64,000 nt of DNA. Origin: Pseudomonas sp. JQ170C (GTDB taxonomy: Bacteria > Pseudomonadota > Gammaproteobacteria > Pseudomonadales > Pseudomonadaceae). A program made the position numbers and the translations under genes. The notes beneath the pieces are model-generated. The model was given only the letters and a program-made list of their open reading frames with translations. It was not told the DNA's origin and made no database searches. The stretch spans positions 3,192,501 through 3,256,500 of the forward strand of contig NZ_CP141608.1 of assembly GCF_035581345.1 (NCBI RefSeq), given 5' to 3'. This document shows, piece after piece, positions 19,038 through 26,870 of the stretch. The stretch's first letter is position 1; every line of letters begins with the position of its first letter.

Positions 19038-19739
19038 TCAGCTGCGAAAGGTTCTGCCCACGCGCAGTTCAGCGCGGGAGAACACCAGGTTGGAAATCCC
19101 CGTCAACACCAGGTAGAGCGCGCAGCCGGTCATGAAGAACAACACGAATTGCCCGGTGGAGGCCGCCGCCACGCGGCTGGCGCGCATCAGCTCCACCAGC
19201 CCGGTGACCGAGATCAGCGCCGAATCCTTCAGGGTGATCTGCCAGACGCCACCGATGCCCGGCAAGGCAAAACGCAGGATCTGGGGCGCAACGACCCGGC
19301 GAAAGCGCAGCATCAGCGGCATGCCGATGGCCTTGGCCGCCTCCAGTTCGCTGCGCGAAACCGCCTGGAACGCCCCGCGATACACCTCGGCCTGATAGGC
19401 CCCGGACACCACCCCGACCGCCAGTGCGCCCACCAGGAACGCCGGCATGCTGATAAAACCCTCGGCACCGAACAGCCCGCCCACGCTGCTCACCAAGGCC
19501 GAGCCGCCATAGAAAAACAGGTAGATCACCAACAGCTCCGGAATGCCCCGGAATACCGTGGTGTAGCCATCGCCCAGCGCCCGCAGCAGCCCGCTGGGGT
19601 GCAGCTTGGCGGCCGCGACGAGTGCGCCGAGCACCGCCCCCACCAGCAACGCCGCCAACGTCACCAGTACCGTCATGAGCGCGGCCATGAGCAGCACGCT
19701 GCCCCAGCCTTTTGCGCCGAATCCAATCAAGTCGATCAC
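19038..19739 (-). CDS. Polar amino-acid ABC transporter permease (HisQ-like)
   Basis: The 233-residue inner-membrane protein is the second permease subunit, with about five membrane spans and the EAA loop ELEAAKAIGMPLMLRFRRVV. The start is a GTG at 19739, preceded by AGGTGG seven bases upstream. It is the first permease after the binding-protein gene, from which it is separated by 100 bp carrying a strong hairpin. Confidence 0.93.
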   Translation of the reverse strand: MIDLIGFGAKGWGSVLLMAALMTVLVTLAALLVGAVLGALVAAAKLHPSGLLRALGDGYTTVFRGIPELLVIYLFFYGGSALVSSVGGLFGAEGFISMPAFLVGALAVGVVSGAYQAEVYRGAFQAVSRSELEAAKAIGMPLMLRFRRVVAPQILRFALPGIGGVWQITLKDSALISVTGLVELMRASRVAAASTGQFVLFFMTGCALYLVLTGISNLVFSRAELRVGRTFRS

Positions 19740-19805
19740 CGTAGTCCACCTATAACCGTGTCAAAGAGGCGCCGGCCCGCGCGGCTGCGCGAGCGGCCTG
19801 TCGGT

Positions 19806-19830
19806 GCCCGGCGCCGCTGGGACGCCGGGC
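19806..19830. other. Intercistronic hairpin between binding protein and permease genes
   Basis: GCCCGGCG and CGCCGGGC pair perfectly around a 9-base loop. As in hisJ-hisQ of enterics, such a structure after a binding-protein gene can protect its mRNA and reduce expression of the membrane subunits. No T-run accompanies it. Confidence 0.6.
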
Positions 19831-19839
19831 GACCCGGGG

Positions 19840-20691
19840 TTATTGGCTGGGGGGTGTGAAGTCGTGCTTGAACCATTTGCGGCTGAGCTGGCTGATCGTC
19901 CCGTCTGCAATCAGCGAGTCGATCGCCGCGTCCAGCTTGGCCTTGAGCGCCGCTTCCCCCGGACGAATGCCAAAGGCCTCCCCTTCGCCCCAGATCGGCC
20001 CATTGATGGCCGGGCCGACCAGCACCAGCCCGCTGTCGCTGCCGCGTTGCAGTTCCCCGGAGAGAAAGCCGAGGTCCTCGAACACCACGTCGACACGGCC
20101 GTTCTTCAGGTCCATCAGCGGCTCGGGCGGGGTCTTGTATTCACGGATGGTCGCCACCTGGCCGAACTGGTCGCGGATGAACTTGCTGTACACGGTGCCG
20201 GTGACGATGCCGATCAGCTTGCCCTTGAGGCGCTCGCGCAGCGCCTCCACCGCCGGTGTATCGCGCTCGGGGTTACCCTGCAGTTGCAACGTACCGCTGC
20301 CCAGGTCGATGGCGCTGGACTGCAGCGCAATGAACGTGGCCGGGGCCTTGGTGTAGGGGCGGGAGAAGTCGATCACCTTGCGCCGCTCCGGGCTGATCGC
20401 CAGGGCATCCATCACCACATCGAACTTGCCGGCCTTGAGCCCCGGGATCAGGCCGTCCCAATCCTGGGCAACGATGGTGCAGCGGGCGTTCATGCGCTCG
20501 CACAAGACCTTGGCCATCTCCGGCTCGAAGCCATCGAAAGAGCCATCGGGCAAGGTGCGGTTCCAGGGTTCGTAGACGCCCTCGGTGGCGATCTGGATGC
20601 TGTCCCACTCCTTGGCGTGGGTGATCAGCGAGACACTGGTCATCAACAACATCAGCGAGCAGGCGGCGAATCGAGTTTTATTGTTGTTCAT
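19840..20691 (-). CDS. Periplasmic amino-acid-type substrate-binding protein
   Basis: The 283-residue protein is the periplasmic receptor of the importer, SBP_bac_3 family. It has a signal peptide (1-26, ending THA) and the conserved opening IATEGVYEPWNRTLPDGSFDGFEPEMAK in which the family places ligand-contacting residues, followed by DWDGLIPGLKAGKFD and the ISPERR motif. HisJ/LAO/octopine-type receptors bind cationic amino acids and opines. The start codon region contains AACAACAA. It follows the Rieske reductase gene by 128 bp, so the imported compound is probably the substrate of the oxygenase or of the HAL-like lyase. Confidence 0.92.
   Translation of the reverse strand: MNNNKTRFAACSLMLLMTSVSLITHAKEWDSIQIATEGVYEPWNRTLPDGSFDGFEPEMAKVLCERMNARCTIVAQDWDGLIPGLKAGKFDVVMDALAISPERRKVIDFSRPYTKAPATFIALQSSAIDLGSGTLQLQGNPERDTPAVEALRERLKGKLIGIVTGTVYSKFIRDQFGQVATIREYKTPPEPLMDLKNGRVDVVFEDLGFLSGELQRGSDSGLVLVGPAINGPIWGEGEAFGIRPGEAALKAKLDAAIDSLIADGTISQLSRKWFKHDFTPPSQ
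20681..20688 (-). promoter_or_regulatory. Candidate Hfq/Crc (CA) motif at binding-protein start
   Basis: AACAACAA occupies codons 2-4 directly after the ATG. Early-codon placement is compatible with Hfq/Crc repression. Confidence 0.55.
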
Positions 20692-20819
20692 CTTTTAATT
20701 CTCCGATGCGAAGCACGGTAAGGGGCACGCGAAGCAAGGCGAGTCAGGGTTCGGGCATCAGTCGATAGGCGTCAGGTCTCTGGCGGGTTCATTTTCTGGC
20801 CGCGCGGTGCGGGCCACTC

Positions 20820-21926
20820 TCAATTGTTCAGCGCCAACACCACCGGGGAGGTCGGCCGCGCACAACACAACAACACCTGGCCAGGTTCGGGGGTGATCAG
20901 CGGCGCCTCGCTGTACTCGACGCTGCCGCTGAGCAGTGGCGTCAGGCAGCTGTTGCACAGCCCGGCGCGACAACTGAAGGGCGGCGCGAGCCCGGCCTGC
21001 TCGGCACAGTCGAGCAGCGAGGGATAGGCGCTATCCCAGGCCACGGACAACCCCGAGGGCTCGAAGCGCACGCTAAGGTCACCGCCGACCGCAGGCACCG
21101 GGGCCGCCACAGGGGGCGCAGCCGGGGCTTCGTCTTCATCGAGGATCGTCGCCGGGCCGAAGAACTCGTAGCGAATGCGTGCGCTGTCGATCCCCAGGCC
21201 GCGCAGCAGCCGCCAGTTCGCCTGCATGAACGGACGGGGCCCGCACAGGTAGGCGTCGTAGTCGTCGAGGGGCAGCATCGCCTGCAGCGTTTCCCGACTG
21301 ACCAGCCCGCTGCTGTGGTGGTCAGCACGGCGCACGTCGTCATCGGTCGGCGTCCGGTAGCAGAAGTGCACCACGATCCCGGCGCGCCGGGCGGCCAACG
21401 CCAGCACCTCTTCACGCAGGGCATGCACGGCGCCGTTCTCGCAGGCATGGATGAAGTACACCGGCCGCGTGGTACAGGCCAGCCGATGCAGCATGCTCAC
21501 CATGGGGGTCAGGCCCACCCCGCCGCTGAACAGCAGCACCGGCCGTTCGCTGCTTTCGTCCAGCACGAAGGTGCCCGACGGGCCGGCGATTTCCAGCTGC
21601 TCGCCCACCTCCACCGATTGATGCAAGAAGCTCGAGCCCACACCGGCCGGCAGGTCGGGCAAATGCGCCGGCGGCAACTCGTGCTTCACCGAGATACGCA
21701 GTTGCGAGGGGTCGCCCGGGTCGCTCGACAGGCTATAGGCACGCAGCACCTGCGGGCCCTCGGCCTGGGGTATGCGAACCACGATGAACTGGCCCGGGCG
21801 AAACGCCACACGGCCATCGTCTGCGGCAGGTTCGAGCACGAACGAGGTGATCGACGCGCTTTCTCGCACCTTCCTGGTCACCTGGAAGCGCGCGAAGCCC
21901 TTCACGGCGGGAATGGTGTCAAGCAT
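20820..21926 (-). CDS. Rieske-oxygenase reductase (FAD, NAD(P)H, C-terminal 2Fe-2S)
   Basis: The 368-residue protein passes electrons from NAD(P)H to the adjacent Rieske oxygenase. It shows an FAD-binding RAYSLSS motif (about 82-88), the nucleotide-binding GGVGLTPM and CGPRPFM, an Ala/Pro-rich linker near 268-285, and a plant-type ferredoxin domain with CRAGLCNSC and a fourth cysteine in LLCCARP. This order matches GbcB, CntB and Hcr reductases. The ATG at 21926 overlaps the oxygenase stop by eight bases, implying coupled translation. Confidence 0.9.
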   Translation of the reverse strand: MLDTIPAVKGFARFQVTRKVRESASITSFVLEPAADDGRVAFRPGQFIVVRIPQAEGPQVLRAYSLSSDPGDPSQLRISVKHELPPAHLPDLPAGVGSSFLHQSVEVGEQLEIAGPSGTFVLDESSERPVLLFSGGVGLTPMVSMLHRLACTTRPVYFIHACENGAVHALREEVLALAARRAGIVVHFCYRTPTDDDVRRADHHSSGLVSRETLQAMLPLDDYDAYLCGPRPFMQANWRLLRGLGIDSARIRYEFFGPATILDEDEAPAAPPVAAPVPAVGGDLSVRFEPSGLSVAWDSAYPSLLDCAEQAGLAPPFSCRAGLCNSCLTPLLSGSVEYSEAPLITPEPGQVLLCCARPTSPVVLALNN

Positions 21927-22983
21927 GAGCCTGGACCTCGCGGGTTGCGATCAGGTTGCCGGCGCCTGCCTGTTCTTCGCGTATCAGGCGCTCCATGGCC
22001 CGGCGAAAACGCAGCGGGCCGGAGTCGATGGCCAGGTCGATGTTGGCGCTCTGGCGGTTTTTCATGCCGGCGTGCACGGCGGCGAGGATCACCCGGTCCT
22101 CCTCGAAGGCCTTGCGCACATCGACGGCGAACTGGCGCGAGACGCTCTCGCTGTCGGCATCGAAGTTGCGCAACTGGAACCAGTAGTAACGGGTGCGGTT
22201 TTCGTCGACCGGTGTCATGAAGTTGTAGGAGTCCATCAGGAACGCTTGTTCGTGCACCGGGGCATCGTCGCCACCATGGCCGGCCGGGGTATGGACCCCC
22301 TTGATGATGGCGTGCGCCGGGAACCGTACCTCGTAGTACTGCAGGCGATCGCAACGCCCCTCGAACTTCAGGTGCTGCTGATAGAAAGGCGCAACCTCGA
22401 TGTCGTACAGCCACCGTGACACCACCACGCCATCGCCCTGCTCCACGGTCTGCAACGGCTGGGATTCGCAGGCCGAGGTACCGAAGGAGCTCTGGTGCAC
22501 CCAGGCGACGTGGGAGGGGTCGAGCAGGTTGTCGGTCATGTACAGGTAGTTACAGTCGATGGTCATCGAGTCGCCACGGTTCACGCCCCAGTTCGGGTCA
22601 TCCCACTCGGCAATCTCAAGCAGCTTGGCAGGGTCGGCCAGCGCCGCATCGCCCATCCACAGCCAGACCAGGCCGTAGCGCTCCTCTACCGGGTAGCTGC
22701 GGACCTTCGCCGCCAGGGGAATGCGCGACACGCACGCGGCCTTCACGCAGGCGCCGGCGCCGTCGAACGTCAGCCCGTGGTAGCCGCACTCGACCACGTC
22801 ACCCAGCAGGCGCCCCATCGACAGCGGCAATTTGCGGTGCGGGCACGCATCCTCCAGGGCAACCACGGCGCCATCGGTCTTGCGATACAGCACGATGGAC
22901 TCGCCAAGGAGGGTGGTCGCATGCAGGGCCTGCTTCACTTCGGTATCCCAGGCGGCGGCGTACCAGGCGTTTCTCAAGAACAT
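21919..22983 (-). CDS. Rieske non-heme iron monooxygenase, VanA-like
   Basis: This 354-residue oxygenase has the Rieske 2Fe-2S ligands Cys47, His49, Cys66 and His69 (CPHRKLPLS...CGYHGLTF) and the mononuclear iron site NLLDPSHVAWVH (Asp155, His158, His163). Size and motif spacing fit the vanillate/dicamba O-demethylase group, so a demethylation or hydroxylation of a small aromatic or heterocyclic compound is expected. It is the first gene of the minus-strand operon; SD GAGGAG and an AACAACAA motif lie just upstream. A LysR gene is divergent. The substrate is unknown; context with the amino-acid importer and HAL-like lyase suggests an amino-acid derivative. Confidence 0.9.
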   Translation of the reverse strand: MFLRNAWYAAAWDTEVKQALHATTLLGESIVLYRKTDGAVVALEDACPHRKLPLSMGRLLGDVVECGYHGLTFDGAGACVKAACVSRIPLAAKVRSYPVEERYGLVWLWMGDAALADPAKLLEIAEWDDPNWGVNRGDSMTIDCNYLYMTDNLLDPSHVAWVHQSSFGTSACESQPLQTVEQGDGVVVSRWLYDIEVAPFYQQHLKFEGRCDRLQYYEVRFPAHAIIKGVHTPAGHGGDDAPVHEQAFLMDSYNFMTPVDENRTRYYWFQLRNFDADSESVSRQFAVDVRKAFEEDRVILAAVHAGMKNRQSANIDLAIDSGPLRFRRAMERLIREEQAGAGNLIATREVQAHA

Positions 22984-22998
22984 GGCGTGTAGCTCCTC

Positions 22999-23006
22999 TT
23001 GTTGTT
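22999..23006 (-). promoter_or_regulatory. Candidate Hfq/Crc (CA) motif before Rieske oxygenase
   Basis: AACAACAA lies immediately upstream of the GAGGAG ribosome site of the oxygenase gene, the standard position for Crc/Hfq control. Confidence 0.6.
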
Positions 23007-23080
23007 ATGCGAAGCGTCGGCTTCTTGAGAAAAAGCCTAAGCGCGAGGCGAACAAAAGAATAGATGTGCTTTTCTGTTGA

Positions 23081-23098
23081 TTAGTTAAGGATTTCTAA
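23081..23098. promoter_or_regulatory. Candidate LysR operator
   Basis: TTAG-N10-CTAA is a dyad with the T-N(11-13)-A form bound by LysR regulators. It lies between the divergent oxygenase operon and the LysR gene, 38 bases before the latter's start, in a locally AT-rich stretch. Confidence 0.5.
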
Positions 23099-23136
23099 AC
23101 TACAAAGGCACACCTTCCCTCCCTTCGAGAGCACTC

Positions 23137-24069
23137 ATGAGCCACCTGCCCCCGTTACGCGCACTGGAAGTTTTTGAAGCCGTGGGTTTGTGCGGCGGTA
23201 TCACCCAGGCAGCAAAGCGCCTGGGCATTTCCGCCGGCGCAGTCAGCCAGCAAATGAAGCTTCTGGAAGAGGCCGTGGGCCTTAGCCTGACCGCCAAGGA
23301 AGGCCAGCGCCTGCGCCTGAACGCGGCCGGCCAGCGCTTTCATGAAGGGTGCAGCCAGGCCTTCGAGCGCCTGCGCGCGGCCTATGCGGAGCTGGAACGC
23401 TCCAAGAATGCGAACAACCTCTACATCAGCGCCCTGCCCTCACTGCTGTCCAAGTGGCTGGCGCCCCGGGTGGCCGACTGGCAGCTGGAGCATCCACAAC
23501 TGAGCGTCTACCTCGACGGCACCCACACCGAACCTTCGGAGGCGCAGGCCAACGGCGTGGATTTTCGTCTCAGTTACGGAGAAGGCATGCACGATGACCA
23601 GCACACCATCGAGCTGTTTCGCGATTGCGTGGTGCCCGCCTGCAGCCCGGCGCTACTGGCGGGCACGGTGGAGCCCCGCGAGTTGCTGGCCCACCCGCTG
23701 ATCACCATCGACTGGCGACCGAAGTTCGACTCACCGCCGTCCTGGGAGCAGTGGTTTGCCGATGCAGGTGTCGGCGAGGTGACCATCCGCAACTACCGGA
23801 TCTATTCCCTCTCCTCCATGGCCATACAGGCGGCGATCGAGGAGCAAGGCATCGTCCTGGCGCAGTATTCGATGATCCGCAGGGACCTGGATAGCGGCCG
23901 CCTGGTCATTCCGTGCCTGCGTGCGCTGCCCATGCCGGCGGCGTATTACCTGACCTGGAATCAGAACAGTTTTCACCGTAGCCAGTGCCGGACTTTTCAA
24001 CGCTGGCTGATCAATCAGGGGCGGGATCAGCAAGACGTGACCGACCAACTCCTGAAGCGAAATCAGTGA
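23137..24069 (+). CDS. LysR-family regulator (GcvA-like)
   Basis: The 310-residue protein has an N-terminal LysR helix-turn-helix (LRALEVFEAVGLCGGITQAAKRLGIS..., shown in part at residues 7-24) and a GcvA-type effector domain recognisable by FRLSYGEG and the late AIEEQGIVLAQYSM. It is divergent from the Rieske oxygenase operon with 153 bp between, so it is the likely activator of that operon and of the co-transcribed importer and lyase. An apparent LysR dyad lies in the gap. The inducer is probably the imported compound or a metabolite. Confidence 0.92.
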   Translation: MSHLPPLRALEVFEAVGLCGGITQAAKRLGISAGAVSQQMKLLEEAVGLSLTAKEGQRLRLNAAGQRFHEGCSQAFERLRAAYAELERSKNANNLYISALPSLLSKWLAPRVADWQLEHPQLSVYLDGTHTEPSEAQANGVDFRLSYGEGMHDDQHTIELFRDCVVPACSPALLAGTVEPRELLAHPLITIDWRPKFDSPPSWEQWFADAGVGEVTIRNYRIYSLSSMAIQAAIEEQGIVLAQYSMIRRDLDSGRLVIPCLRALPMPAAYYLTWNQNSFHRSQCRTFQRWLINQGRDQQDVTDQLLKRNQ

Positions 24070-24114
24070 GCGCGTGGCGCATGCAGAATCATTGCAGGCG
24101 CCCCGCTCCGTGTC

Positions 24115-25137
24115 CTAAAGAACCGTCAGCACACCGCCCACCACCATCAACTGCAGCGTCAAGGCGGCGGCCAGCACCAGCGGTTTGAGCCCTGCCTTGC
24201 GCAGGTCGACCAGGCGCGTACTGAAGCCCAGTGCCGCCATGGCCGTGGCCAGCAGCAGATCGTCGAAGCTGATCAACGCTTGATGCAGGCGCTGATCCAG
24301 TTCCAGGCACGAGTTGATCAGCATGCAGGCGATAAACCCCAGTACAAACAGCGGCACCTTTACCGCGGCAGCACCGTGCCCGCTGCCGGCCTTGCGGCTC
24401 AGCCAGAGGCCCAGGCCCAGCAGAAACGGCGCCAGCAGCAGCACCCGGATCAACTTGGTCACCACGGCGGCCTCGGCGGCTTGCGGGTCCATGGCCTGGG
24501 CTGCGGCAACCACCTGAGCCACCTCATGCAGGGTTGCGCCGGTAAAAATGCCGAAGCCATGGCTATCGCCGAACAGGGTCGGCATCACGCTGAACAGCCA
24601 GGGGTAGAGCAACATGCCCAGGGTGCCGAACAGCACCACGCAGGCAATCGCAATGGCCACCTGGTCGTTGCGCGCCTTGACCACGCCGGCGCTCGCCAGA
24701 ATCGCCGCAGCGCCGCAAATGGCGTGGCCGGCGCCGATCAGTACGGCAGTGCCACGCTCCATGCCCAGCACGCGAGTGCCCAGCCAGATGGCCAGGCTGA
24801 TGGTCGAGAGAATCAGCAACGCATCGGTGATGAACGCCTGGACGCCCAGGGCCTGCACCTGTTGCACGGTCAGGCGAAAGCCATACAGCGCCACGCCCAC
24901 GCGCAGTACCGGTTGCTTGCACAGCTGAACACCGGCGGCGGCCAGGCGGTGAACGTTGCCAGGCACCAGGTTGCCGACGGTCAGTCCCAGCAGCATTGCC
25001 AGGGTCAGGATGCCGATACCGCTGCCGTGCAATACTGGCGAGACGGACAGCCACATGGCCAGTGCTGCCAGGGCCAGGCTGCCGGTGATGCCGGTAAGCA
25101 GGCCGAAGGGAAGCTGAGTACGACTGAGAACAAGCAT
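24115..25137 (-). CDS. yeiH: YeiH/UPF0324-family membrane transporter (putative sulfate/sulfite exporter)
   Basis: This 340-residue protein is hydrophobic throughout, with about ten membrane spans and the family motifs LLGLTVGN, LRVGVALYGFRL and GAGHAICGAAAI, followed by TGATLHEVAQVV. YeiH-family proteins are annotated as putative sulfate exporters and have been linked to sulfite stress. The divergent LysR gene is YeiE-like, matching the enterobacterial yeiE-yeiH arrangement. In a region rich in sulfatases and a possible sulfonate pathway, an exporter of sulfite or sulfate is a sensible fit, but that is inference. Confidence 0.85.
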   Translation of the reverse strand: MLVLSRTQLPFGLLTGITGSLALAALAMWLSVSPVLHGSGIGILTLAMLLGLTVGNLVPGNVHRLAAAGVQLCKQPVLRVGVALYGFRLTVQQVQALGVQAFITDALLILSTISLAIWLGTRVLGMERGTAVLIGAGHAICGAAAILASAGVVKARNDQVAIAIACVVLFGTLGMLLYPWLFSVMPTLFGDSHGFGIFTGATLHEVAQVVAAAQAMDPQAAEAAVVTKLIRVLLLAPFLLGLGLWLSRKAGSGHGAAAVKVPLFVLGFIACMLINSCLELDQRLHQALISFDDLLLATAMAALGFSTRLVDLRKAGLKPLVLAAALTLQLMVVGGVLTVL

Positions 25138-25229
25138 AACGACACCTCGTTTGTGGTGAGGCCAGCTTGCAATCTCTTATAACCTATATGAAGCTATATA
25201 TTCTTATTGGTCATATCAGGAAAGCTGAT

Positions 25230-26117
25230 ATGCAGTGCCGAATTACCCTCAAACAACTGGCTACCTTTGTTGCCGTCGCCGATCTTGGCAGCGTCACGCG
25301 AGCCAGCAAGGACCTGAGCCTGAGCCAGGCAGCCGCGAGCATGTCGCTTCAGGACCTCGAGCATCAGCTCGGCACCCGGCTGTTCGATCGCCATGGCAAG
25401 CGCCTGGTCCTCAACGAACACGGTCGACGTTTCTACCCCCACGCCAAGTCGACGCTCGAAGGTGCCCAGGAGGCCGAAACGCTGTTCCAGCAACAGCTGA
25501 CCTGCCACCTGCGCATCGGCGCCAGCACGACCATTGGCGCCTACCTGCTGCCGGAACTGCTGGCCAGCTTCCTGGCTGCCGAGCCGCAGAGTCGCCTGGA
25601 ACTCAAGGTCGAGAACACCGAGCGCATCGTCGAGTCGCTGTGCAACTTCACCATTGATGTCGGCTTCGTCGAAGGCCCGGTACAACACCCGGATATTGAC
25701 GTGCGTCCCTGGCGCGAAGACGATCTGGTGCTGATTGCCGCGCCCGGCCATCCACTGACCCGCCTGCCCCGCCCCGATGCCCAGGCGTTGGCCAGCGCGC
25801 GCTGGATCACCCGCGAGCAAGGGTCAGGGACACGCAACATGCTCGAGCACCTGATCGGCCCGTGGCTGGGCAGCCCGCAGCAGTTGCTGGAGGTGTCCAA
25901 TGGTGAAGCCATCAAGCGCTGCGTGATCGCCGGAGCCGGCATTGCCTGTGTTTCACGGGTAATGGTGGGCGGCGAACTTGCCCTGGGCCAGTTGTGCACC
26001 CTGCCCTGCCCCAGCGGCCCGCTCAAGCGCACCCTGTACCGGGTGATCCACAAGGACAAGCAGCCGACCCGCGGCCTGGCGCGTTTTCTAGAATTCTGCC
26101 AAAGCCCGGTGGCATAA
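25230..26117 (+). CDS. yeiE: LysR-family regulator (YeiE/CysB-like)
   Basis: The 295-residue protein has an N-terminal LysR helix-turn-helix (QLATFVAVADLGSVTRASKD region) and an effector domain with the TTIGAYLLPELL opening common to CysB/Cbl/YeiE relatives. The ATG at 25230 follows CAGGAAAG; the open frame extends 21 codons upstream through AT-rich promoter-like DNA that I regard as non-coding. It is divergent from the yeiH-type exporter with a 92-bp gap that contains a repeated CTATAT element, so it most likely activates that exporter. Confidence 0.88.
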   Translation: MQCRITLKQLATFVAVADLGSVTRASKDLSLSQAAASMSLQDLEHQLGTRLFDRHGKRLVLNEHGRRFYPHAKSTLEGAQEAETLFQQQLTCHLRIGASTTIGAYLLPELLASFLAAEPQSRLELKVENTERIVESLCNFTIDVGFVEGPVQHPDIDVRPWREDDLVLIAAPGHPLTRLPRPDAQALASARWITREQGSGTRNMLEHLIGPWLGSPQQLLEVSNGEAIKRCVIAGAGIACVSRVMVGGELALGQLCTLPCPSGPLKRTLYRVIHKDKQPTRGLARFLEFCQSPVA

Positions 26118-26120
26118 CCC

Positions 26121-26190
26121 GTAGGAGCGGGCTTGCCCCGCGATGCGATGTGACTGACAGATCGCGATCGCGGGGCAAGCCCGCTCCTAC
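26121..26190. repeat. REP doublet after the yeiE-like gene
   Basis: Inverted copies of GTAGGAGCGGGCTTGCCCCG flank about 25 bases immediately after the stop codon of the LysR gene, typical of REPINs at gene 3' ends. Confidence 0.92.
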
Positions 26191-26200
26191 CGAATCACAC

Positions 26201-26748
26201 AGCAGTCGCCTCCAAGGTAGTACGACCGCTGCGCGGCCGATCGCAGGCTGTCGCCAGCGGCTACAAGCGCCGACCGGCAACCGTAGCCGCTGCCGAGGAA
26301 CGAGGCTGCGATCGACTGCACAGCAGTCGCCTCCAAGGTAGTACGACCGCTGCGCGGCCGATCGCAGGCTGTCGCCAGCGGCTACAAGCGCCGGCCGGCA
26401 ACCGTAGCCGCTGCCGAGGAACAAGGCTGCGATCGACTGCACAGCAGTCGCCTCCAAGGTAGTACGACCGCTTCGCGGCCGATCGCAGGCCGTCGCCAGC
26501 GGCTACAAGCGCCGACCGGCAACCGTAGCCGCTGCCGAGGAACGAGGCTGCGATCGACTGCACAGCAGTCGCCTCCAAGGTAGTACGACCGCTGCGCGGC
26601 CGATCGCAGGCTGTCGCCAGCGGCTACAAGCGCCGACCGACAACCGTAGCCGCTGCCGAGGAACGAGGCTGCGATCGACTGCACAGCAGTCGCCTCCAAG
26701 GTAGTACGACCGCTTCGCGGCCGATCGCAGGCTGTCGCCAGCGACTAC
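26201..26748. repeat. 121-bp tandem repeat, four complete copies and one partial
   Basis: AGCAGTCGCCTCCAAGGTAG recurs at 26201, 26322, 26443, 26564 and 26685, exactly 121 bp apart, with only a few substitutions (for example CTGCGCGG versus CTTCGCGG). The final copy breaks off near 26748. As 121 is not a multiple of three, the frames rotate and the open frames seen across it are not genes. With the REP doublet and terminator it makes up the 753-bp gene-free stretch 26118-26870. Confidence 0.95.
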
Positions 26749-26793
26749 GGGGCCAGCCAACCTGGATAGGCTTCAATGTGGCACCCACCACAC

Positions 26794-26822
26794 AAAAAAA
26801 AACCGCTGCATCAGCAGCGGTT
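26794..26822 (-). terminator. Rho-independent terminator of the AraC-controlled operon
   Basis: On the minus strand AACCGCTGC-TGAT-GCAGCGGTT forms a perfect 9-bp stem followed by a run of T residues, 50 bases after the DUF1329 stop. Confidence 0.93.
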
Positions 26823-26870
26823 GGGCAACTCGGACCCTCAAGGTGCGTCGACACGCATTCGATCTATCGC

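Noticed and set aside
26201-26748. Possible CRISPR array
   Set aside because: The entire 121-bp unit is repeated, with no unique spacers and no cas genes.
26023-26854. Series of similar minus-strand proteins beginning MEATAVQSIAA
   Set aside because: They arise from the 121-bp tandem repeat read in rotating frames and have no ribosome sites.
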